From contig ONCC01000004.1 in the NCBI GenBank assembly GCA_900316235.1, forward strand, positions 62,001-126,000: DNA of 64,000 nucleotides, in the 5' to 3' direction. Positions 45,996 through 56,200 of the stretch are shown here, in pieces. Numbering within the stretch: the stretch's first letter is position 1; every line of letters starts with the position of its first letter. The notes under the pieces were generated by a model, which saw only the letters and a list, made by a program, of their open reading frames with translations, was not told the origin of the DNA and did no database searches. The position numbers and the translations under genes were made by a program. This DNA comes from an uncultured Bacteroidales bacterium (GTDB taxonomy: Bacteria; Bacteroidota; Bacteroidia; Bacteroidales; P3).

Positions 45996-48582
45996 ACTGT
46001 CATTTTTAATAGAGGCACTTAGCATTGATCCCGACGTCTTTTTCAACCGTGTTTTTATCGACAGGGAGAGATGCCAGTCCTTGCATAACCGCATGAACGA
46101 GGTTGTTGCTGATATCACCACCAATACCGTGAGTAATATAGAGTTGCGAAACTATACACCGGAAATTGTTGATGCATGGAGCCGCCAAGTTCAAAGCCAA
46201 GGATGGATGTCAATTGATAGCGAGAATACAAATGTATCTGTTTTTGAGCATGTAAGGAAGTTGGCCAAGAAATGCCTTTCAATCCGTGACGGCAATCCTT
46301 GTTTCAAGATGGAGAAACTATACCCTTGGCAACTTGCATCGTTTGGGTGTGGTGAGGATTTGTTTGTTGCCACCCTCTTGGCTGATAGGTCAATCAATAT
46401 AGGAATTGATCCCGTGAATTTCCAATGGGACTATATCCTGAAATCAGATTTCCTCCCTCTCAATGATACGATTTCGCGTCGAGGTTTGACCGAGAATCAT
46501 GCCCATCTGGGAGGGGCACAGCCTTTGGTGGATATATCGTGGATCTACCTGATGAATTATCCGTTCAACCAAACGGATAAATATACCAAGATTGAAAATC
46601 GACATCATTCGTTTTACACTATTGCCAGAGGTATGGGCCCCTATCGGCGTAGCAAACTGGAATACCTGATACATGCTGCAGCACGAATAAGACTATGGCT
46701 CTACTGTAAACTATATGGAAATACGGTTTCTTTTACAGAAAACCCATTAGAAGATATCATGCAGCTGGTTGAAGGTCGATTCAGTCTTATTAAGGACAAA
46801 ATGGAAGATTGCATTGATGTGTATCGTTTCCTAAGTCCATTATCAGCTTATGGTATAAAAGTGGACTATGCCATTTCAACAAATCCCAACATGAATGTCG
46901 GTAATGGTTATTTATCGGGTGAACGAGAATTGTTATATCATAGCCTAAAACATATTTTGCAAACACCAGATGATGCCTACACTTGCGCTATATTCTACCT
47001 ATACCTATTGATAAAACGTAGATTCAACCAATTGTTCATTCAGCAGAACAACAAGACTGGTTTCCAGAATTTCAAAGACTACAACGACAGAAAAAGTGAT
47101 TTTATTGCCGGTACTCCGTACTACAATCTGGCGCAAAACATGGCTATTCAATGGAATATCACCGAGAACAAAATAAAGCAGCTTGAACTTAGAACGCTTC
47201 CCTATGATAGCATAGATAATATGAGGAAAATCTATGCAGATATTGACAGAAAAGCTTTTCTCCGTCCACCAGAAACCACCTTTTTCGATAGGGTGTTCAA
47301 TGAGCATGGATACAGGATATACTCTGGCACAGATAAGTTTTTCTTTGTCATGCATTTCACCAAACAAAAAAGCCCTTCATGGAATGAAGAGGAAGAAAAT
47401 TTGCTCCTATGCAGAGAAGATAAAAAGAGAAAAGAATACAAAAAGCAAGCTCAAATTCTCAGGAAACTGCGCGATAATAGGGAGTACTTTTCCAAAAGAA
47501 TACTCGGCATTGATGGTGCCAGCAACGAGGTGAACTTTCGTCCCGAAAATTTTGGTCCCGTATTCCGATACCTCTCTGCATCGAATATAGGACCCGATGC
47601 ATCTGGATATATTGAGGGTATTCCTGATTTGAAACGAACGTTTCACGTGGGAGAAGACTTTTACGATGTTGTAGATGGTCTTCGGGCAATTGAAGAAGCT
47701 GTTTTGTTTCTCGAACTTCGTCAGGGCGACCGTATAGGACACGGTGTGGCTTTGGGCATAGATGTGGACAAGTGGTATTATGTGCACAACAATGCCGTAG
47801 CAATGCCGAAACAAAACAAGTTGGATAATCTTGTTTGGATGCTTAGCAAAGCGAGAGAATGGAGAATAGATATTTCCACAACAACTTATGAGAGAATTCA
47901 CACACGGATAGAACGTCTTTTCCAGGAACTTCACGGACAAGTGTTCCCTGGTTTGCTTACATACATGGATGCATGGGCCTTGAGAGGTGACGATCCTGAA
48001 GTTTACGAGTCACCATCTTGGGATGGACAGGGGCTTGCAAGGAATGATGATTGGGGAAAGATTCGTGTGCGAGACATTGAAAAATACAGAAAATTTAAGA
48101 AGGAACCGAGACAAGCAGTTTCTGTCTATCAATTATACCACGATTATCATTTCGACAGGAAATTGAAGAAACGTGCAAAAGAAGTTGAAAAAATGGAGTT
48201 TTGGCCAGAATATATAAAATTGGCTAAGCAATTGCAAATACACATGAAGGCCCTGATTCTTGACAAAGGGATTGGTGTGGAAAGTTGCCCATCATCTAAT
48301 TTCTTGATAAGTAACCTTGATGAATTTAGGGAAGTTCCAACATTCAACTTATTCCCGATTAGGGAAGAGTGTAATGATTTCGTCAGGCTTAACGTCTGCA
48401 TAAACACCGACGATCAAGGGGTTTTCTACACCTCTCTATCTAAAGAATATGCCTTACTGATTGGTGCATTGCGAAAAGACATGAAAAACGGATATCGTGA
48501 GCACTCTGACGATAAAATCATGGAATGGGTGGAGAAATTAATAAGCAACGGGGAATTGCTATGTTTCCGACATATGGCATGA
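45973..48582 (+). CDS. rdrB: RADAR adenosine deaminase RdrB
   Basis: 869 residues, far longer than housekeeping adenosine deaminases (about 340). Zinc and catalytic motifs are complete: HAHLGG (H176, H178), HVGE (H558, catalytic E561), GHG (H590), CPSSN (772-776) and TDD (D813, D814). Insertions between the motifs build the large RADAR-specific protein. RdrB deaminates adenosine-containing substrates on infection and assembles with RdrA. It shares strand and an overlap with rdrA and is followed by a terminator. Confidence 0.9.
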   Translation: MRSPKNPELSFLIEALSIDPDVFFNRVFIDRERCQSLHNRMNEVVADITTNTVSNIELRNYTPEIVDAWSRQVQSQGWMSIDSENTNVSVFEHVRKLAKKCLSIRDGNPCFKMEKLYPWQLASFGCGEDLFVATLLADRSINIGIDPVNFQWDYILKSDFLPLNDTISRRGLTENHAHLGGAQPLVDISWIYLMNYPFNQTDKYTKIENRHHSFYTIARGMGPYRRSKLEYLIHAAARIRLWLYCKLYGNTVSFTENPLEDIMQLVEGRFSLIKDKMEDCIDVYRFLSPLSAYGIKVDYAISTNPNMNVGNGYLSGERELLYHSLKHILQTPDDAYTCAIFYLYLLIKRRFNQLFIQQNNKTGFQNFKDYNDRKSDFIAGTPYYNLAQNMAIQWNITENKIKQLELRTLPYDSIDNMRKIYADIDRKAFLRPPETTFFDRVFNEHGYRIYSGTDKFFFVMHFTKQKSPSWNEEEENLLLCREDKKRKEYKKQAQILRKLRDNREYFSKRILGIDGASNEVNFRPENFGPVFRYLSASNIGPDASGYIEGIPDLKRTFHVGEDFYDVVDGLRAIEEAVLFLELRQGDRIGHGVALGIDVDKWYYVHNNAVAMPKQNKLDNLVWMLSKAREWRIDISTTTYERIHTRIERLFQELHGQVFPGLLTYMDAWALRGDDPEVYESPSWDGQGLARNDDWGKIRVRDIEKYRKFKKEPRQAVSVYQLYHDYHFDRKLKKRAKEVEKMEFWPEYIKLAKQLQIHMKALILDKGIGVESCPSSNFLISNLDEFREVPTFNLFPIREECNDFVRLNVCINTDDQGVFYTSLSKEYALLIGALRKDMKNGYREHSDDKIMEWVEKLISNGELLCFRHMA

Positions 48583-48669
48583 TTTCTACAGATTATTAGC
48601 CGCCGTCAATAGGCTGTTTTCGTACCTTGATTCGGCGCTGTTTGTTAACACTCCGTTATACTCTACGCT

Positions 48670-48693
48670 AAAAGGCAATTCCTGCCTTTTTTT
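48670..48693 (+). terminator. Terminator of the RADAR operon
   Basis: AAAAGGCA-ATTCC-TGCCTTTTTTT: short G/C stem inside an A/T stem with a full T tract. Confidence 0.85.
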
Positions 48694-48925
48694 AGTATGC
48701 TGCAATATCATTGTAGCTCTAAAATCATCACATCTGGGCCATCCGCCCCCCTCCCCCACTCCATGCATCCCAGCGGCCCTTCTGCCGCCGCCATTCCCCA
48801 TTCCGCCCATCCCCGCTCATTCGCCCCACCCAAACCCTCTCCTTTATCTACTGTAAGCGGCTTTAGCCGCCATCTCTTTCCAGTGTATGTCGCGATTCAA
48901 TCGCGACAAAAATTTTCAATTCCCG
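48694..48925. other. Intergenic region before the second ECF sigma operon
   Basis: No gene. Contains a C-rich stretch (48739-48837) whose minus strand has many G3+ runs, and two palindromes: GCGGCTTTAGCCGC (48857-48870) and TGTCGCGATT-C-AATCGCGACA (48888-48908). Resembles the layout before operon A. Confidence 0.55.
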
Positions 48926-48954
48926 TGTTACTTTTTCACTGTTTTTGCAACTAA
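48926..48954 (+). promoter_or_regulatory. Candidate ECF sigma-dependent promoter of operon B
   Basis: TGTTAC (48926-48931), 16 bp, CAACTAA (48948-48954). Here the overlapping housekeeping -7 element found at operon A is absent (GTTTTTG), which argues that the shared TGTTAC/ACTAA pair is what is conserved. Confidence 0.6.
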
Positions 48955-49064
48955 TTATATAGAGGGCGACCGAAGTGGAGCCAACTCACCCAAAACAGAG
49001 GCCTCCCAAAACGGGCGGGCAACAAACATAAGATGAAAGGACAAAGAATGGGTTGATGACCTGA

Positions 49065-49571
49065 ATGAAAGTAGACGCGCGCCAACATACTGAATTCCTG
49101 AAGATGCTCCGCCGCTGCGAGGGCACCTTGATGAAGGTATGCCTCTACTTCACCGACCGCCGCCGCGACGACTTCCGCGACCTCTATCAGGAAATCGCCT
49201 GTACCCTCTGGGAGGCGTGGCCCACCTTCCGCGGCGAAAGCGACCTCAACACATGGGTCACCCGCATCGCCCTCAATGTCGCCGGACAGGAAATCCGCAA
49301 GCGGAAACGGCTGCCCCAGTTCGTAGAACTCGACGAATCCTTCTACGAAACCCTCGCCGACGAAGCCACCGACCTACGCTACCACCGCCTCTACGACCTC
49401 ATCGACCGCCTCGATGACGACGACGAACGGAAACTGCTCTTCCTCTACCTCGACCGCAAACGCCTCCGAGAAATCGCCGAGATAACAGGCACTACCGAAA
49501 CCGCCGTGAAACAGAAACTCTACCGCATAAAACAAAAGTTAAACGACCTCAAAACAGCAGAAGATGAATAA
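49065..49571 (+). CDS. ECF-type RNA polymerase sigma factor (operon B)
   Basis: 168 residues, paralogue of the sigma factor at 38649 without its basic N-terminal extension. Region 2: DLYQEIACTLWEAWPTFRG...TWVTRIALN; region 4: DERKLLFLYLDRKRLREIAEITGTTETAVKQKLYRIK. The start ATG follows the promoter at 48926-48954 by about 110 bases; I see no better upstream start. Overlaps the next gene by 8 bases. Confidence 0.88.
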   Translation: MKVDARQHTEFLKMLRRCEGTLMKVCLYFTDRRRDDFRDLYQEIACTLWEAWPTFRGESDLNTWVTRIALNVAGQEIRKRKRLPQFVELDESFYETLADEATDLRYHRLYDLIDRLDDDDERKLLFLYLDRKRLREIAEITGTTETAVKQKLYRIKQKLNDLKTAEDE

Positions 49572-50298
49572 TAATACAGACATCCCCACCAACACATTCA
49601 CGCCTGCCCGACCGCAGGGAGCGGCCTTGAGCACCGCTGAAATAAATCAAATTAGCGAAAAATCACACATTGACGCATTTGAGGAAGACGATATCTTCTC
49701 CGAACTCCAGTCCCTCTGGGACGAGCAGAGCCGCCGCGTTGAGAAGGTCCTTGCCGAGCACCCCGCCTTGCAACCCCGCGCCCTTAACTTCCGGCGTTAC
49801 AAGCCCTGGCGGCGTCGTGTCATGGCCGAATGTCTCGCCCTCGCCCTCCTCAATATCGCCGCCGGTCTCTACACCCTTGCCTCTTTCCTCCCCGACCCCT
49901 ACATCCTCATCCGCGTCACCGGCTATGTCCTCGCCTCCACCAACGCCCTCATGGCGTTCCACAGCCTCTACATCCTCCTCTCCTTCCATCGCCACCATCC
50001 CGCCCATGTTGCCACCTCCCGCATGTCGCGCTTCATCCGCCGCATGCATATGGAGCCCCACTATGCGCCGCGTCCCGACAGACGCAGGCCGCGTGTCATC
50101 CACGTTGATTTCCGCAATGCCGTCGCCACGGCTTTCTCTTCCGCCCGACAGGTCGCCGCCGTCAGCGCCGCCGCCATGGTAGTCTTTTTCTTTGTCGCCT
50201 GCACCCCCGTGGGCGACGGACACGTCATGTCGAAGTCCGACCGCGCCGACCGCGCTGCTGCCATCGTGAATGTTGACGAAATGGTTGCTCAGATATGA
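49564..50298 (+). CDS. Membrane protein, candidate anti-sigma factor (operon B)
   Basis: 244 residues, paralogue of the protein at 39217. Cytoplasmic N-terminus (about 1-90) with an acidic EEDDIFSELQSLWDEQSRRVEKVL stretch, helices at about 92-110 and 117-138, the HHHPAHVATSRM motif, and a last helix ending in FVACTPVGDGH. Shared motifs between copies outline the functional parts. Confidence 0.7.
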   Translation: MNNNTDIPTNTFTPARPQGAALSTAEINQISEKSHIDAFEEDDIFSELQSLWDEQSRRVEKVLAEHPALQPRALNFRRYKPWRRRVMAECLALALLNIAAGLYTLASFLPDPYILIRVTGYVLASTNALMAFHSLYILLSFHRHHPAHVATSRMSRFIRRMHMEPHYAPRPDRRRPRVIHVDFRNAVATAFSSARQVAAVSAAAMVVFFFVACTPVGDGHVMSKSDRADRAAAIVNVDEMVAQI

Positions 50299-50768
50299 AA
50301 CGCTCCTGGCTCATCACCATCCTTTTCTGCCTGCTCCTCTTGGGGGGTGGCGGAGCTGTTCTGCTTCTGCCTCAGGTCGTCCCCTTCTCCCAGTGCAGCG
50401 ACCTCTATAAGCAGTATGTAGCCGTGGAGGGTATAAACGCTACATATATAAAGGACTATAAAGTCAATGACACCGTCTTTGTCGATGTCACCCTTCTGGA
50501 AGCCATCGATTCTACAGGGTGGGACATCCTCAAAAAGGATTTTGAAGTGGCCTCCCTCCCCCCCGAACTCCAACAAATCGTCGACAATGGGGAGGACTTG
50601 GTTTTTACAAAATCAATATCCAAATCCAAGATAGACACATCTGATTTTCCAAACGACTTACTGGCTATCTCCCACATGACACACATTGTGACGGTGTTCC
50701 ACATCAATAGCGAAATTGAGAAATATGCAGTATTAAATCACAACTATAAAGAAGAGATTATTAACTAA
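50295..50768 (+). CDS. Single-pass exported protein of the sigma operon (operon B)
   Basis: 157 residues, paralogue of the protein at 39909. N-terminal helix (about 5-24) and a soluble domain with PFSQCSDLYKQY and YIKDYKVNDTVFVDVTLLEA. Overlaps the preceding gene by 4 bases. No recognised family. Confidence 0.7.
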   Translation: MKRSWLITILFCLLLLGGGGAVLLLPQVVPFSQCSDLYKQYVAVEGINATYIKDYKVNDTVFVDVTLLEAIDSTGWDILKKDFEVASLPPELQQIVDNGEDLVFTKSISKSKIDTSDFPNDLLAISHMTHIVTVFHINSEIEKYAVLNHNYKEEIIN

Positions 50769-50781
50769 AAACAATATTATT

Positions 50782-51195
50782 ATGCACAAGACATTCACCA
50801 CCATTGCGCTCTTTGCAGTGCTCGGAACCCTGGCCGTCAGCTGCCAGAAAGAAAACATTATCGACGAAACCCCTGTTGTTGCGGAAAACGGCACCGTGTA
50901 CACGGTGAGTTACGCCGTTGACGGCGTAACTCACCAGATTACGCTTGTCGGCGACGAGGCCTGGCACGATTTCTTGAATCGCATGATGGCCTTGGCAGAA
51001 GAAGGACACGAGGTCACTTTCCGCAACGAGGAAGCAGCCTCGCGTGTTGTTTCTACCAAAGAGGTTGTCACCTATTCTACACCAGATCACGACGATGCTA
51101 TCAACTGGGCGGCAAAGATGTTGGATGACGGCTACACCGTAACCATCCACTTCGACAAGGAAAAGAAAGTCTACAACTGCTATGCCATCAAGTAG
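50782..51195 (+). CDS. Small lipoprotein of the sigma operon (operon B)
   Basis: 137 residues, close paralogue of the lipoprotein at 40418 (same length, identical QKENIIDE after the lipobox Cys21). Main differences lie in the last 45 residues. 13 bases behind the preceding gene. Confidence 0.78.
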   Translation: MHKTFTTIALFAVLGTLAVSCQKENIIDETPVVAENGTVYTVSYAVDGVTHQITLVGDEAWHDFLNRMMALAEEGHEVTFRNEEAASRVVSTKEVVTYSTPDHDDAINWAAKMLDDGYTVTIHFDKEKKVYNCYAIK

Positions 51196-51265
51196 AATCA
51201 ACCACCACAAATCTCGCCCGCCTATGAACAAAACAGACACATAAAACTCGAAAACAATCAAAATT

Positions 51266-53233
51266 ATGACAATCAGAAAAACAATATGGCTCACAGCCTT
51301 AATCATTTTACCAATTTTTTCCACCCAGGCCCAGCGGTTTGACTGGGTGAAATCCTACTCCGGCACCGACCGCGCGGGGCAGGTCGACAACTGGATAGTC
51401 GGTTCGGTGACCGACAACGACGGCAACCTCTACGTCCTCGGCCAGTGCGCACACGACGCACAGTTGAATGGAATCTCCCTCGTTCCCATCAATCACCCGA
51501 ACCGAAACTGCATACTGATTGCAAAATTCACACCGAATGGCGATGTGGCATGGCACAAGGAAATTGCAAGTCCGGGAATCAATCAGGCATGTGGTATCAC
51601 AATGGCGGGCGACACGTCTTTGATTTGCATGGTCAATATCACGCTAAAAGGAATGTTGTACTACCTTGACACCTTGTATAGCAATGCGCAAACGGAGATT
51701 ATGCCCTCCGACTTGCTGGACACTCGCAGTGTCACCGCATTCATCACATTGGGATTAAACGGAGAATTGCAAGAAGACCATTTCCTGCAAGTAGCCTATA
51801 TTGACTCCTCTGACAGCCTGATTACAACTGACATGCAGACAGGCAATCATGCAGATGCAAAAACCGTTTCACCCGACATCTTCAGTAGTTGTGATTTTTG
51901 CGTGGATAACCAAGGAAATATCATTGTGGCAAGAAGAGCATCGGATGAAGTTAGCATTGGTGGTGTGCAAAACTATTCCATAGAAAATGGTTTGTTGTCG
52001 GGATACCAGATTTGGGTTGATGGACATAGCCGATTTAACATATACCCGACAAACACGCCCACAACGGGAAACATTGCTTTGGTAAAGTTCTCCCCACACT
52101 TCTTAGACATGTCCCAAGTCAATTATCTCTTCGAAAACGAATCAGGCAGTTCCTATATCGAAATACGGTCGATGGCATGCGACAACAACAATAACATATA
52201 TTTCGTAGGCACCACATCCCCGTCTCTGACCGACAGCGCAACACGAAATGTGCAGGGGCTACCGATAACGTTTACAACCTACAAAATAGGGACTGTAAGT
52301 TTTCTTGCCAAATGTAACCAATCGCTCCAACCTGAATATTTCAAATACCTCAAAAAAGATGACGAGCCTCAGCATTTTACGTTCCTTGAGTTTTCATCCT
52401 TTGCTTTCGGGGACACCTGCGAGTCAGTCTTTGTTTCGGGTTCGACTGACGGAATGGTGTTAAGCAATATCGTTACATCAGACGGAGACTCCCTTGACGT
52501 ATGCAAAAAAGCTTTTTTTATGCAATTGAACACTGGGACAGGGCAAATGCTCACGTATGGCAAACCGCCAACAACAGAAGAAGGATTCTCTCAAATCCTC
52601 TGTGGGCACAACTCCCAAATGAGACACACTATTGTCGCCAAAAACAACCGTGTCATTATGCCTGTCCAGTTTAACAAATCCATTGCATGGAACGACACGG
52701 CAATACTGCTCGAAGAAAACCAAAAGGGCTTTGGCCTATATATGTGGGATTACGAAGGCCACCCCATCAATTTCATTCATGTCGAAACCTCACCTACCAC
52801 ACAGCATCTATTCGGTTCATTTGTCAACCTGCATGATAGCATTCTGTATTTCTCCGGCCATTTCGAATACCCTGTAAATGCCTCTTTTGGCATTGATGAT
52901 GTAACATGTTCCGGCAACAGCATCGCCTTTATCGCCAAATATGTCAATTCGAGTTTTTCTACACCATATGAAACGCCAAATAACGTTGGAATAATAGAGA
53001 TTGTTTCTGAGAACATTCTAATATATCCCAATCCTACAACCGCCACTATTCAAATTGAATTGCCAGAGCGCGAAAACATTGTTAGTTGTTTTGTAATTTC
53101 CGTATCGGGTTCCTTCCATCAGGAACCCATCAACAACAGAACATTAAATCTTAAGAATTATCCTGCCGGAATTTATTACATTGAAATCATAACAAATAAC
53201 AATCTTTATAAACAAAAAATTATAAAACTATGA
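51266..53233 (+). CDS. Type IX secretion cargo protein of 655 residues
   Basis: Signal peptide (1-22, ending in TQA) followed by beta-rich sequence with repeated short units containing DNDGNLYVLG, DNQGNIIVA and DNNNNIYFVG, which look like the blades of a beta-propeller (SBBP-like). The last 75 residues have the type IX sorting domain: IYPNPTTATIQIELP...LKNYPAGIYYIEI...KQKIIKL. Predicted to be surface-anchored or secreted. Overlaps the next gene as ATGA and follows the sigma operon by 70 bases, so likely part of its regulon. Confidence 0.82.
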   Translation: MTIRKTIWLTALIILPIFSTQAQRFDWVKSYSGTDRAGQVDNWIVGSVTDNDGNLYVLGQCAHDAQLNGISLVPINHPNRNCILIAKFTPNGDVAWHKEIASPGINQACGITMAGDTSLICMVNITLKGMLYYLDTLYSNAQTEIMPSDLLDTRSVTAFITLGLNGELQEDHFLQVAYIDSSDSLITTDMQTGNHADAKTVSPDIFSSCDFCVDNQGNIIVARRASDEVSIGGVQNYSIENGLLSGYQIWVDGHSRFNIYPTNTPTTGNIALVKFSPHFLDMSQVNYLFENESGSSYIEIRSMACDNNNNIYFVGTTSPSLTDSATRNVQGLPITFTTYKIGTVSFLAKCNQSLQPEYFKYLKKDDEPQHFTFLEFSSFAFGDTCESVFVSGSTDGMVLSNIVTSDGDSLDVCKKAFFMQLNTGTGQMLTYGKPPTTEEGFSQILCGHNSQMRHTIVAKNNRVIMPVQFNKSIAWNDTAILLEENQKGFGLYMWDYEGHPINFIHVETSPTTQHLFGSFVNLHDSILYFSGHFEYPVNASFGIDDVTCSGNSIAFIAKYVNSSFSTPYETPNNVGIIEIVSENILIYPNPTTATIQIELPERENIVSCFVISVSGSFHQEPINNRTLNLKNYPAGIYYIEIITNNNLYKQKIIKL

Positions 53234-56200
53234 CACAGAAGATATTCTTCAGATGCTGCCATGTTTTGATATTGGCAGCCTTTTGCCTGCTATCGCCAAA
53301 AGCCAATGCAGGCGAGATTCTCCACAGAGATGTTGTAACAACTTCTCCTGAGGAATTCACTTGTAACATAACCATTGTTGGCAATGTTGAACCAGAATGT
53401 ATCCTTCCCTTGGAAAAGGACTGGTATTACAACGAAGAGCCCAACATATTAATTGCCTGTCAAGGAATGACCGTCACCTATACCGCTTATGCAGACATGG
53501 GTGGCAACAGCCCCGACAGTTGGACTTGGGAGGTAGCTGGCGCAGTTTCGTATTCTGACCATGGAAACGGTTCCATTACGGTTACTTGGGGAGAAGGCTC
53601 CATAGGACAGTTGACGGTAACAGTCTATGGCCCCAATGGTATCTCTTGCACAAAGACTGTCAATGTCCGTCTGATTGAGAAGCCGCACATCAATGTGGTT
53701 ACTACCCCGGCTTATGTTGAATCGCCTGGAGGCCCCAAAATCATCTACGTCTGTCAGGGCGAGACGGTGGAATTTACCGAACTCTCTTCCACTACCAATA
53801 CCGATATAGTGGGTTATTACTGGGAAAGCATGATGGGCGGCACATCCTCCACTCCCAACTACAGAATAGAGAACGTCTGGGCCAACGATCAGGTCATTCA
53901 CCGTGTCTACAACAACTGCGGTTGCTACGACGAAGAGGTGTACGAAATTCAGGTGTTGACTGGTGACATTCTCGACCTCGGCTGCTATGGCACAGTCTGC
54001 GAGGGCGCAAGGGTTACCTATACGGCCAACAGCCCCTCTTGCAACCAGTTCTTCTGGTATGTGGAGGGTGGCACTATCGTTGACGGCCAGAGCACACCGC
54101 AAGTCACCGTACAGTGGGACAACCCACAGAATGGCTACGGCGTAATTGCCATTGATGGCAACCTCTGTGGCAATACTGCATGCCCTGCAATGTTGAGCAA
54201 GAAAATCCCTATCATCGAGAACAATCTCTCCATCAAAGGGCAGACCACGGCCTGTGTCGACGAGGCGGTCATCTACAGCATCCCCCTCTTTGGCTCTACC
54301 AAATATCATTGGAGCATTACTCCGAGTAGCGGCGTGAGTCAGGTGGCGGTCAACGGTGCCAACGAGCAGATGTATATCTTCACCACCCCAGGTACCTACC
54401 AAATCACTGTTTCCTACAAATGTGATTTCCTCGAATGTGGCGAGTTCCAGTCTGAACCGCTTACGGTGGTGGTCAAGCCGAAATTCTCCATCACTGGCGA
54501 AGACCGTATCTGTATCACAAACCTCTGCAATCTTTCCACCTCCCCTGTAGTTGTCGCCAATTGGAATGTCTACGATATGGACAACGGCAATCAGTTTGTG
54601 GCCTCCTATTCTTCTTTGTCCAATCTTTCTGTTTCATACCCTCATCCGGGCAAATATCTCATCACCGCCGAAAACAATAATTTCTGCCGCGCGGCCGAGT
54701 TTATCCTCAACGTTCAGGATGCCCCTCCGGCACCGTCTCTAAGCGACCTTGACCCGAATAATCCGCACACCGCCTGTCCATACGATGGTGTCAGGTTGCA
54801 AGCACACCCGCAAAATCCCAATTACACTATCGTGTGGCAACCTACCTGTACCGATGCGACCCCCAACCAAAGATCGGGCAATGATGTTACAATAAACTAT
54901 GGGGCAACTGTTTGTAATATCAATGCATACACTTATGACAAAATGCTTAATTGTATGTCGGCTACCGCATACATACAACAAATTGCCAAACTGGAACCAG
55001 CCCTGCTTGACACCGCAAGACACAAAAGCGTTTGTCCCGGCACAACATTGCCTTTGTCTGCGCCCTATCAGGATGGGGTGTTATATGAATGGACTATCCA
55101 AGATAATATGCAGCGTTGCGCTTCAGTCCAAGGCAGTCATTTGGAAAACAGCATTGATTTAACAGTTCATGAACTAACGTCAGGTATCTATGGATATGAT
55201 TTTTATGTTGTCCTCAAACGTACAGTATGCCATGTGGATTACTACGACACGTTTTATATTCATGTCAATGACCACTCTCCGACCAATTTAAGCCTCAGTG
55301 CCAATCCTCTAACAGCATGTCCCAATGAAATATTCACTTTTACAGGAACAGGTGGTGACCCCACAACTTATCGATGGCGTGTTGACGGAAGATTGGTTTC
55401 TTTTATCGGGAATCCGTACACTTGTTCATTCTCTACACCAGGTCCCCACTATGTCACGCTTTTGTATAACGAGATGGACGAATGTACCAATCTCAATTAT
55501 TACGACAGTGCTACAGTTTCTGTTTTGGTACATCCTGCACCTGTTATAAATGGCATTGATTATGATGCTCCCACGCAGACCGTAAGTGTTGACATGGCTT
55601 CAGGAACCTACACATATCAATGGTACTACAATGGAGTGCTGCTAGTAGGCGAAACCAACTCATACATGACGACAATCGGTAATGGCACATACCAATGTGA
55701 GGTTACAAATTCTTGGGGATGCAAATCGTCAGAATCTAAATATATAGGCCCGTCAACACCAAGCAATGTATGCGACCTGCTTGCTGAAATGGACACAACA
55801 TACGATTTTTGCAACTCTGAATTACATTTGATTTCTCCCGTTTCAACACCACCAACCATTAATTGGAGTTGTTCTGGAAGCAGTTCTCAGCGGACATTGA
55901 CTGTCAACACAAGCGATAGACATTATGCAACGGTAAAATTTCATGATGTCGGAATATACTATATAAAGTCCTACACCAGTGGTAGCGGTTGTGAAGTGAG
56001 CAAAATCACCCATATAGAACGTTTTATCCCGGATTTCTCATTTGAGAAACAATGCGATAAAATTATTATCCACAACAACTCCCGTAGCCTTTCGGGAATA
56101 GAGCATATTTATTTCACGGTTGCAGGACATAATTCGTGTGATTTTGACTTTTCAACAAAGACTTATGAATACCCTATATCATCAAATGGGACATACACTT

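Noticed and set aside
53449-54402. Long minus-strand frame of 317 codons inside the giant surface protein gene
   Set aside because: A mirror of the plus-strand gene; it lacks a start signal and any recognisable domain.
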